Below are positions 34,646 to 43,990 of a DNA stretch of 64,000 nt, in pieces. Origin of the DNA: Cephalotus follicularis (Eukaryota > Streptophyta > Magnoliopsida > Oxalidales > Cephalotaceae); assembly GCA_001972305.1 (NCBI GenBank), contig BDDD01002286.1:124001-188000 (forward strand). The letters run 5' to 3'. Under the pieces are notes generated by a model. The model was not told the origin of the DNA. It did not search any database and saw only the letters and a list, made by a program, of their open reading frames with translations. The position numbers and the translations under genes are program-made. Every line of letters starts with the position of its first letter. Position 1 is the stretch's first letter.

Positions 34646-34993
34646 ATCCGTTTCAAAAGGCATGTTTTTTCGTTTCAAAAGGCCTTTTGAAACGGAAAAG
34701 TGGAATTTAAAAAAAACGGTTTATCAAAAGGCTTTTGAAACGGATAAACCATTTCAAAAGCGAACCTTTTGAAACGGTTTGACCTTACCGTTTCAAAAGG
34801 AAGTCTTTTGAAATGACATGGTCAAACCGTTTCAAAAGGTTGGCTTTTGAAACGGTTTATCCGTTTGAAAAGGATTTTGATACGCCAGTTTTTTGAAAAT
34901 CCTTTTTTACGTTTCAAAAGACCTTTTGAAACGGAAAAACAGGCCTTTTGAAACGGATACCATACGTTTCAAAAGGCCTATTTTTTTGTAGTG
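34480..34993. repeat. CACTA right subterminal region: hyper-palindromic CCTTTTGAAACGG array
   Basis: More than twenty CCTTTTGAAACGG or reversed CCGTTTCAAAAGG units in 500 bases. The core 34725-34878 is a long imperfect inverted repeat with arms of about 75 bases meeting near 34802. Shorter perfect ones lie at about 34627-34659 and 34941-34976. The terminus follows at 34993. Confidence 0.88.
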
Positions 34994-35132
34994 TATGTTA
35001 TGTATAAACTGTTTTATGATGTAATAAGTCAATAATTCCGCTGTGTAATGTAATATGACAAGTTATGTATAAATATAAAGGTACTAGAAATGATTGTTAT
35101 GGTATATAGTAGTTTCAAATGAGAGGGACAAG

Positions 35133-35133
<1 letters not shown>

Positions 35134-35178
<45 letters not shown>
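35134..35178. repeat. (TA)n(GT)n microsatellite
   Basis: Compound TA then GT run in the 3' part of the E1 5' LTR. The other LTR lacks the expansion (51378-51388). Confidence 0.85.
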
Positions 35179-35403
35179 AAAGACTTTTGAAATGATTGTT
35201 ATGGTATATAGTGGTTTCAAATGAGAAGTACGATGATTCTAAAGTTTAGTGTTCAAAGTTGTAAGTATATTTTGAAGTTACGAAGTTATTGAATATGACA
35301 CAACATCGAGGTTGTTAAACGATTTAATGGTTCACCCCCAGTAACGCAAATCCTCGAAGTTCGTTTTGAGGATTTAGTGAACTCGGATCGGATACGTTAC
35401 AAG

Positions 35404-35417
35404 ATTGGTATCAGAGC
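35404..35417 (+). other. primer binding site of E1
   Basis: ATTGGTATCAGAGC lies 3-4 bases after the LTR end at 35401 and is complementary to initiator tRNA-Met. Confidence 0.92.
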
Positions 35418-35483
35418 ATTGAATACTGCTATATTTTGAGGATATAAAGTGTGTGGAATTATTTGCTAATCTGATTTCTTTAC

Positions 35484-35960
35484 ATGTCAACAACGAGCGA
35501 GTCTTACAATTCGAAGACTAGTACAAGATCTTCTCACTGTGGATCATCCGAGCCCGTGGGATGGCAATTACAGGATTGAATGACTAAGAATTAGGAACTT
35601 CGCGAAGAGAAGGAACATTTAAGAAAGGTCGTAGCTAACAACCGAGAAGAATTTTATACTCACATATATCAAATGAATGAAGAGTATAGACTTGGGTTAG
35701 CAAGAAAGGATGAATGCCTTATAGAAATTAAGTCAGGTCTGAAGGTTCTTTTGAGGTATATATGGTGAGTCAATGGAATAGCAATTCGAGGGGTTAGAGA
35801 AAATTTGCTGATGTTGATAAGGTATATTCGAGAAGAGATACTAGATGACGATGCGTGTAGTGACTAGGATTAGAGTAGCAGCGAAGAAGCTTTATGTAAG
35901 AAATGTGATAAATGTGCAAAGAAGTGTAAATGTCATAAGATAAATAAAACTGTTAGTTAA
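35484..35960 (+). pseudogene. extra ORF between primer site and gag of E1
   Basis: An interrupted reading frame that starts MSTTSESYNSKTSTRSSHC shortly after the primer site. It then gives a highly charged, probably coiled-coil stretch (ELREEKEHLRKVVANNREEF, YQMNEEYRLGLARKDECLIE) and near its end an unusual cysteine cluster (EALCKKCDKCAKKCKCH). It is separate from the Gag that starts at 36055. Ogre/Tat elements are known for an extra ORF before gag; chromovirus-like elements usually lack one. I do not recognise the protein. It may instead be the 5' part of a longer gag. Fossil. Confidence 0.5.
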
Positions 35961-36054
35961 ATTGTAAGGCATTGAGTATTAGAATTTAATTGTTTTGCTT
36001 AACATATGAGTAGAATTGTCTAAGGACAAGGACTAACTCATGAGTATTAAATAG

Positions 36055-37059
36055 ATGGCTGACTTAAGACAAGGTCGCGGTAAAAGAAGGAATGTACCAG
36101 TCAATGAAGAAAATAATTCTCTAACTCAAGTATTAAGTCAGTTAGCCCAAGCTATTGTAAATAACAACGGTAATAACCGTCAAATGCCTTTGCCAGTAAG
36201 GCCAACTCTAGAATAATTTGCAAGGCAAAATCAAAAGACCTTTTCGAGAATGGTAGATCCTGTGGAAGCCGAAGCGTGGATCCAAGGACTTGAAAAGATC
36301 TTCTGAGCCTTAAATTGTACGGATCGTCATACGGTATAGTTTTTGATCTACAAATTAGAAGGAGAATCATATCAGTGGTGGAGCATGATCGAGAGGACGA
36401 AGACACGTCGGGAGTTAGAAGCGATGACGTGGGAAATGTTTAAGAAAATATTTATGGACAGGTATTTTCCTCAGATGATGAAGGCCAAAATGGAAGAGGA
36501 CTTTCTCCGATTGGAGTAGGGTGAGTCTGAAACCGTAGCTCAATACGAGGCAAATTTTGCGAGACTGTCTCAACACGCGGCTCACATGGTGTGAATGGAA
36601 GAGAGAAGGGTAAACAGGTTTTGCCAGGGCCTAAAACCTCATATTCGATAGTTGTTGATAGCACAAGACCTGCAAACCTACGAAGCAGTATTGAAGTGTG
36701 CGTTGAGAGTAGAAATTGACAACCAAAGATATCAACAAAAAACGGGCAGAGCAGGGACAAGGAAAGAGGAAGGCCGGTGAATGCTCTGACAAAAAAAAAA
36801 GAAAAGGAAAGCAAGGTCTGGTGGGGGAAGAGACCCTAAAACTTGTCAACATTGCAGAAAGATTCATCGTGGGGAGTGCCTGCATGGAAAGGGAGTTTGT
36901 TTTAAGTGTGGGAAGTCGGGACATCAAGCGAGAGAATGTAGGCAAGGACAAGGTCAAACTCAGAATATCCAACCTATAAAATGCTATAATTGCGGTCAAG
37001 AAGGAGATATGTCTAACCAGTGCACTCAACCAAGGATGGGAGGACAAAGAGAAGGTGGA
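36055..37059 (+). pseudogene. gag: gag of E1
   Basis: The frame starts MADLRQGRGKRRNVPVNEEN. The gag domain has DPVEAEAWIQGLEKIF, GESYQWWSMIERTKTRRELE, RYFPQMMKAKMEEDFLRLE and GESETVAQYEANFARLSQ, followed by RVNRFCQGLKPHIR. C-terminal zinc knuckles read CFKCGKSGHQARECRQ and CYNCGQEGDMSNQC. The family is Ty3/gypsy, chromovirus-like. It ends where the minus-strand LTR begins at 37060. Fossil with several interruptions; pol is not recognisable anywhere in E1. Confidence 0.82.
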
Positions 37060-39599
37060 TGTTACACCCCAAAACCCAAGGGTCAACCCCCAAGGCTCGA
37101 CGCGCTACAACAGTAGCATTCATTACCAATATTTAGCGAAATAAATTTAAAACATTTAAACAATATAATAATGCATGAAAAATAATCCAATAAAATATCA
37201 CTTGAGTGGATAATAACCAATGATATACACAACTGTTCAAAGGAAGCTCTGCCACAGACCGACAGGTCGTAAAACAATATACAAAACCATCATTAACTCT
37301 TGTGTCGTCGAACTGCAATAAGAGGGAGGACACTCACCCGGGGCTTCAATCCTCAACTTGCTACAAAGCTCCACCTGTACCTGACCCATTACATTACAAT
37401 ACCATGGGTCAGTGACCACTGGTCGTGTAGGAACTACCACCCATGCATATGTGAAATGCAGATGCAGCAAGCATATGCAATGCAAATAATAGGTGCAATA
37501 ACAGTTCAACAATACAATACAGGCATCCATACCATTATAAAACCATTAACAATTATCCATACATTCAATCCATTCATTTCAGTCACTTGTATCACTCCTC
37601 GACTTGACTCGCTTAGGGAGGAGCAGAAAACGAGCTCCAGACGTTATAGGTTATCAAGCCGAGATGGACAATAATTCATTCCTCAGGCATACTTGGTTCC
37701 TTGGAGTCCTCGGCTTAAGGAAGAGCATATATGCACTCTAGGCGTTAAAGGCAGAGGAGAGGAACATTCATAATTACATTTCCCTTGGTCAGACCTTTAC
37801 ATTAAATTTAACATTACACTATACAGTAACATTCATTTATTCAGTACATTACATTACATTCATGGATCATCTCTGTCGGTGACCCAATTCTGGATCAACT
37901 TAGTCTGTGACCCACTGCATTACATTACACTACATTACATTACTCAAAAGGTCTGACACTAGTACACTTAGTCTGCCTTTACAGTACATTCACTACACTA
38001 CATTCATTTACCATTCTATGGTTATACAATCTCCGCAATAAACCATACTAGTCCTCCTTGGGCCATCCCAGGTTGGGCAGGACCTAGGCCTTGTAACGCC
38101 CGAGATTTTCCTTGTATTGTAATTTCACAATGTATTTGTACTTTTGAATTGTGGAATTAATAAAGGATGGATTTTCCGAATTTGATGATGTTTTCCCGAA
38201 CTCTAATGATAAAGGAATTGGAATCAAATTGTGAAGGGAATGTTAAATGTGTGTTTTGGGTAAAAACGGCACAATTTTAGGGTTAAAGCGCTGATGCCTA
38301 GACTTGGAGCGTCAATGCTTAGGCTGTTAAAATGCGCATTTAAATACAACACGTAAGCTCTGACGCTTGCATGTAACTGTTGACGCTTTACGACGTGTTC
38401 TGCACATTCATGACAGCAGATTAACGTGTCGTAGGGAGGTGTTTTTCTTACCTTTTATCAAGTGTCTTGGCAGACGTTTAAGGACGTTGCCTGCATGCAT
38501 TTTGTTGCTAGACATGTCTGCAACAACAAGGGATGGGGCAGAGGGAGAATCCTTCAGTGCATGGCCTGTGAAGAGGAAGACAATGACAGCTGTTGCACCT
38601 GGTCTGCATGGAGGGGAGGAGTTAATCTGGTGAGTTTTGAAAGAAGAAACAAAAACGTTTGGCATAAAATACCTGCTTCTCTCACCCTCCCTTCTGTTAC
38701 AAAGAACCAGAGACTTGATAGAGACTCTGTGAGTGGTAAAAGAGAGCAAGAGAACTTGGGAGAGGAGACAACCACCATTGTTGAGCAAGGAAGCTTGGAG
38801 CTTGTACACCAGCTGCTAGGACGAACCAGGGAGCTTCCAAGCCGTACCTGGGGACTCAAGTGACTTCGTGGAATACTAAAAGAGGTGGACTTTCGGCTTC
38901 TAACTTGAGGCCAGAGGTAGGGGAAGCCATAATTGTAGTTTCATGTTCAATACTTAATGTTTGTTCAGTGATGTTCATGCATGAAATTCATGGTTTAATG
39001 ATCTGTTGTAGTCACTGAAATGATTCTATCTTGTACTGGGTGTGTCACATGATGTTGCATGACCATTTTCTGGGCTTATTACCTGTTGGAATGCATGTAT
39101 TATGCTTGGAAATGTCACTGGTTAGCCATTTCGATAGGTAGAAGACGACCCCTGTTTTAAACCGTCGACGCCTAAGTAATGACCGTCGACGCTTTGTACT
39201 GTGAACTGCGTTTTATATATAGTTTTGCGCCAAAACATCAACGTCTAAAGGAAGAAAGATCGACGCCCTGACACTGAAAGCGCTGACGCTAAGGGACTAA
39301 ACGACGACGCTTAAGGCATATAAGCGTCGACGCCTGAGGATTAAACGTCGACGCTTTAGAGTCCTGTTTGGACGATTTCGTTTTGATACCTAACAATCCC
39401 GTTTTCGCTTAGGATGCATTTGAGCATGTGTATGCATCGCATATGTACTGTTTTACTGCCTGTTCTTGACTGCTTGAAATTGGTTTATAATTTCTAACTT
39501 ATTACTTTAGAAATGCATATAAAACTGCTATGTTGAGTACGAAAATATGAAATGAATGTTATTATATTTTCGAACATACTGAGGGAGTAATTTCCCACC

Positions 39600-40894
39600 T
39601 ACTGACGATTTAGTCTTAATCTTAGTTTTGATGATAACATATTTGCATTTGACAAGTTTACTTGATGTGCAAGAAATTACAAGTTCAATACCAAAGCAAA
39701 AATACCATCTGCAGAAGAAGACATCGACTCTCAAGTAATGACATCGACGCCCGTACAGAAAGACATCGACTCCTTTAATGAAGACATCGACGCCTTTCAT
39801 GCCAGAAGTTACAGGACAATTTCGAGTGATGACATCGATGCTTATCAGTAAAGACATCGACGTCCGTACGAAAGAAGTTGATCCCTATCTTAAAGACATC
39901 GACGTCTTTAGGTGCCAAAGTTACAGGACAATTTCGAGTGATGACATCGATGCTTATCAGTAAAGACATCGACGTCCGTACGAAAGACATCGACGCCTTT
40001 AAATAGACATCGACGCCTTTCTAGAGCTACCTGCATTTCCCAGAAAAGACATCGACCCCTACAGAAGAAGTAGATGTGATGTTCAAAGATTCAAATCCTG
40101 TAGATTTCCCAGAAATGACATCGAAACCTTTAAAAAGACATCGACGTCTTTTTAAATGAACAAGACCTGGGAAAAATGGAACGGCTAGTACGTGCACTTC
40201 CAACGGCTATCAACGACCAAAGACATCGACGCCTTTTGAAAGACATCGACGTCTTTATGTCAGCAGAAGAAAAATTCAAAGATTGCAACTACACATTATT
40301 AAATCAAAAGCTTCCATGATTTATGCAACGGCTACAAATCTTTTATGCCTATAAAAGGAAGATTGAAACCTCAGAAGAACATAGAGAACAACATTGAACT
40401 ACATCAATTCAACAAGAATCACACAATCAAGAGAGATTTCATATTCAAAGCATTCTAGTGCGCAAAAAGCTCAAAGTGCTCAATAGTGTTCTAACAAGCT
40501 TCTAAGCTTTATCCTTTGAGATTTTCTGTGTGTTTCATATTGAGAGCTGTATTATTCATACCAACCTATTTGAGAGGTTATCTTGTAAACACTTTCATTA
40601 TTACTTGTAAAAGAGGAGAATCCTCTAAGGTCTTGAGGTCAAGGTCTTGTGATTGAGGTCAATCACGAAGTTGTAAGGTGTAACGAATTGCTGGCTTAAT
40701 CAATTAGAGATAGTGGAAACTCAAGGAGCTCCCTTGGGAAAAGTGGACGTAGGCAAGAGTTAGCCGAACCACTCTAAATTCGGAGAAGTTTTTCTATCCC
40801 TTCACTATTTCCTTTGAAAGTTTTTAAATTTCCCATTTTACTTCAATATTCAATTCACCCCCCCCTCTTGTATATTGCAAGAGTGTTTATTTCA
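39600..40894 (+). repeat. 5' LTR of the SIRE-like element
   Basis: 1.3 kb. Between 39715 and 40255 it carries 16 copies of CATCGA, mostly as AAGACATCGACG(C/T)C. A segment of about 110 bases (GTTACAGGACAATTTCGAG...) is duplicated at 39808 and 39918. The other LTR keeps the same design. The first bases are altered compared with the TGTTGAC start of the 3' LTR. Confidence 0.88.
40350..40356 (+). promoter_or_regulatory. TATA box of the SIRE-like 5' LTR
   Basis: TATAAAAG follows CTTTTATGCC and lies about 540 bases before the LTR end, downstream of the motif array. The equivalent box in the 3' LTR is at 46721-46727. It probably marks the start of the transcribed R region. Confidence 0.7.
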
Positions 40895-40910
40895 ATTGGT
40901 ATCAGAGCGG
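40895..40910 (+). other. primer binding site of the SIRE-like element
   Basis: ATTGGTATCAGAGCGG directly follows the LTR end and matches initiator tRNA-Met. Confidence 0.92.
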
Positions 40911-40977
40911 TTAATCTTATTTCTTAATTGTTAGAGATTACAAAGAAACATTGTTGCAACTTCTAGGCCACTCAAAC

Positions 40978-41800
40978 TACTCCATATGGACCTTTTTGGA
41001 CCAATAAACATAAGAAGCTTAGGAGGTAAATCTTATGCCTATGTTATTGTTGATGACTACACTAGGTACACATGGGTTTATTTTTTAGCACATAAAAGTG
41101 AAACTTTTACTTTCTTTGCCAATTTTTGTAAAATTGTTCAAAAGGAAAAAGGACTTTCAATTTTGAAAATTATAAGTGACCATGGCAAAGAATTCGAAAA
41201 TAATATTTTTGATGATTAATGCATTAAAAATGGTTTTAAACATGAATTTTCAACCCCTAGGACTCCTCAACAAAATCGAGTTGTTGAAAGGAGAAATGGA
41301 ACTTTGGAAAAAATGACTAGAACAATGCTTTGCGAAAATGATTTACCAAAATATTTTTGGACCGAAGCCACAAACACCGCATGCTATATTTTGAATAGAA
41401 CATCAATAAGGCCTATTCTCAAAAAGACTCCATACGAGTTATGGAAGGAGAGAAAGCCTAACATTAGTTACTTTCGTGCCTTCGGATGTAAATGCTTCAT
41501 TCACAACAACGGAAAAGACCAACTTGGTAAGTTTGACTCCAAAGCGGACGGAGGTATATTTCTTGGCTACTCTCTTACTAGTAAAGCATATAGATGTTTT
41601 AATAAACGTACTCTTCTTGTAGAAGAACCTATGCATGTTGTATTTGATGAGTTAAATGATTCAACTTCACATGTGCATGATAGTATAGAGTTTCATGAAC
41701 CATCGGTGGATCTAGATATAGAACCTAAGGAAAATTACCAAAAAGAACTTATAGATAAGACTTATAAGGTAGTTAGAGACCACCCACATGAGGCTATCAT
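40978..41800 (+). pseudogene. pol: integrase of the SIRE-like element
   Basis: Copia integrase core: MDLFGPINIRSLGGKSYAYV, VDDYTRYTWVYFL, then SDHGKEFEN, FSTPRTPQQNRVVERRN with LEKMTRTML, and the C-terminal NISYFRAFGCKCFIHNN, FDSKADGGIFLGYS. The D, D and E positions of the DDE triad fall in 'HMDLFGP', 'SDHG.EF' and 'QQNRVVERRN'. It would insert the DNA copy. Fossil; lies close after the primer site with no gag seen before it. Confidence 0.9.
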
Positions 41801-41849
41801 AGGTGACATTCAACAAGGCATTAGGAATAGATCTAGAGCAAACACTTGT

Positions 41850-42860
41850 AATTATGTTGCATTCCGTTCTCACCTAGAACCCAAGAACTTTGTAGAAGCC
41901 GAAAAAGATGAATATTGGATTTTAGCTATGCAAGAAGAGCTAAACCAATTTGATAGAAACAAAGTTTTGTTTTTAGTACCTAGCCCAAAGGAGCATTCGG
42001 TTATAGGAACTAAATGGGTGTTTAGAAACAAAATGGATGATCAAGGAACCATTATTATAAATAAGGCTAGAATAGTTGCCCAAGGCTATTCACAAGAAGA
42101 AGGAATAGACTATGATGAGACTTATGCACCGGTTGCTAGACTAGAATCTATTCGATTGTTGCTTGCATTTGCTTGTTTTAATAATTTCAAATTATATCAA
42201 ATGGATGTGAAAAGTGCATTTTTAAATGGTTATATTAAAGAATAGGTATATGTTGAACAACCTCAAGGTTTTGATGACCCTCACTTTCCAAATCATGTTT
42301 TCAAACTAAATAAAGCTTTATATGGACTCAAACAAGCCCCTCGTGCTTGGTATGAGAGGTTAACAAAGTTTTTAATTGAAAATGATTTTAAACGTGGTAA
42401 TGTTGATATTACTCTCTTTACAAAATCTAAAGGTAATGATTTACTCATTGTTCAAATTTACGTTGATGATATTATCTTTGGATCTACTAATGACTTTTTA
42501 TGCAAGGAATTTTCAAATACAATGAAATCTGAATTTGAAATGAGTTTAATGGGAGAGCTCAACTATTTTCTTGGACTACAAGTCACACAAAACAAAGATG
42601 GGATCTTCATCAACCAAACAAAATATACAAAGGATATTCTCAAGAAGTTTGGGATGGAGAATGATAAAACGAGCAAGACACCGATGAGTACCTCTACAAA
42701 GCTTGACAAAGATGAACAAAGTAAATGTATCGATCAAAAGCTTTATAGAAGTATGATAGGTTCTTTATTGTACTTAACAGCAAGTAGACCCGATATTTTG
42801 TTTAGAGTGTGCTTGTGTGCCCATTTTCAATCCAATCCTAAAGAATCCCATTTATTTGCT
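41850..42860 (+). pseudogene. pol: reverse transcriptase of the SIRE-like element
   Basis: Copia reverse transcriptase: EEL.QFDRNKV.., VIGTKWVFRNKMDDQG, KARIVAQGYSQEEGIDYDET, APVARLESIRLLLAFAC, YQMDVKSAFLNGYI, then the polymerase block with the YVDD motif in IYVDDIIFGSTN, and LNYFLGLQVTQNKDGIFINQ. This is the SIRE/Maximus type by its 'YSQEEGIDYDETYAPVAR' and 'MSLMGEL' segments. Fossil, largely readable. Confidence 0.92.
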
Positions 42861-42929
42861 GTGAAAAGGATTTTTAAATATCTTGCATACACACCTACAT
42901 TAGGTTTATGGTATTCCCGAGACTCTAGT

Positions 42930-43403
42930 TTTGATCTACATTCTTACTCGGATGCCGACTTTGGTGGTTATAAAGTAGACCGCAAGAGCACTAGTGGCTC
43001 ATGCCAATACCTAGGGAGCATGCTTGTCTCTTGGTTTAGTAAGAAGCAAAATTCAGCAGCTTTATCCACCACTGAAGCTGAATATATTGTAGTAGGTAGT
43101 TGTTGTGCACAAATTCTTTGGCAAAAGCAACAATTGGTTGATTGTGGTATATGTGTTAAGGATGTATCTATTAAATGTGATAATACTAGTAGTATTTGCC
43201 TTGCTAAGAATCCTGTCCATCATTCTAGGACAAAGCATATAGACATTAGATACCATTTCTTAAGAGAACACGTAGAAAGTGGTGACACTGTTTTAGAGTA
43301 TATTCCCACCGAAAAACAAGTGGTGGATATTTTCACCAAACCCCTAGATGAGAATTCTTTTTCTAAGTTTAGAAGAGGATTAGGTTTATGTGAGCTTGAA
43401 TGA
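42930..43403 (+). pseudogene. pol: RNase H of the SIRE-like element
   Basis: SYSDADFGGYKVDRKSTSGS, CQYLGSMLVSWFSKKQNS, STTEAEYI, IKCDNTSSICLAKNPVHHSR, TKHIDIRYHFLREHVESGD and DIFTKPLD give the full copia RNase H pattern, with the D-E-D type residues in YSDAD, TEAEY and CDNTS. Pol ends here. Confidence 0.92.
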
Positions 43404-43990
43404 TGTTTATTATGTTTGAATGATATGATTGATTGAATGCATATTTGATGAGATGATTGTTTTTTGTTATTGTTCTGTTTTTGGCTTGATTTTCTATTCT
43501 GTTTTACAAAAACGTCGACTTCTTTCTGGAAATTCTATGCTTTATAAAAACGCGTCAACTTCTTTTCTGGAAAACTTTATGTCTTATGAAAATCACGTCG
43601 ATCTCTTTTGAAAAACATCGATCTCTTTGAAACACGTCGACTTCTTTTCAAACGCGTCGATGCTTTTCAAAACGCAGCGTTTTCTGTATCGATTTCTTCC
43701 GTTCATTTAAAGAACGCGTCGACTTCTTTTTAATCACGTCGACGTCTTTTACTCAGAAATCGACTTCTCCATAAAAACGTCGATCTTATGTTCATTTATC
43801 ACTTCTACCCTATTCTGAGCATTTCAAATTTTTTTTCTCTCTGATTTTTTCTTTCAAAAATCATTCTACTATTTCGAAAAACATCTTCTAAACCCGTTTT
43901 CAACATCAAAAACTATTTTCCTCTCCTCCAATCCGTCTGTTTTCTGCATTCTCTGTGCTTTTTCATTGTGCTTACCAACTGTTTGTAAAA
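43404..43990 (+). other. spacer between pol and the envelope-like ORF
   Basis: No clear gene. The part 43500-43770 holds another cluster of motif copies such as GCGTCGACTTCTTTT and CACGTCGACGTCTTTT, the same type as in the LTRs, then a CT-rich leader before the ATG at 43991. Confidence 0.6.

Larger units (their letters stand above)
20073..34993. mobile_element. non-autonomous CACTA transposon with captured gene fragments
   Basis: The termini are CGCTACAAGAAAAA at the left (20073) and, read inward from the right, CACTACAAAAAAATAGG (34993). TAT occurs on both sides (20070-20072 and 34994-34996), the 3-bp duplication expected for CACTA. The related LTR at 51306-51308 holds a single TAT with no insertion. 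Without the nested copia (20228-30088) the element is about 5 kb. Both ends carry CCTTTTGAAAC subterminal repeats in both orientations. No TNPD-type transposase is seen. The interior holds a NECAP-like fragment, an RLT-like gene fragment, and LTR pieces. The left terminus differs by one base from the canonical CACTA. Confidence 0.88.
18377..35401 (+). repeat. 5' LTR of E1, split by the CACTA insertion
   Basis: The two halves are 18377-20072 and 34997-35401, about 2.1 kb together. Both halves align in order with 49878-51616, which runs across the join without the insertion. It carries many copies of a CAACGACGCTT / AAGCGTCAACGCTT motif (about 18500-18870). The end ...GTTACA is followed by a tRNA-Met primer site. 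Confidence 0.88.

Noticed and set aside
38367-38863. Overlapping open frames up to 133 codons on both strands
   Set aside because: They lie within the U3/R part of the solo Ty3 LTR and show no known domain; frames on opposite strands overlap.
39715-40255. Possible CRISPR array or satellite (regular short repeats with spacers)
   Set aside because: Spacing is irregular, repeat units are short and variable, spacers are not unique sequence, and the array is inside a eukaryotic LTR.
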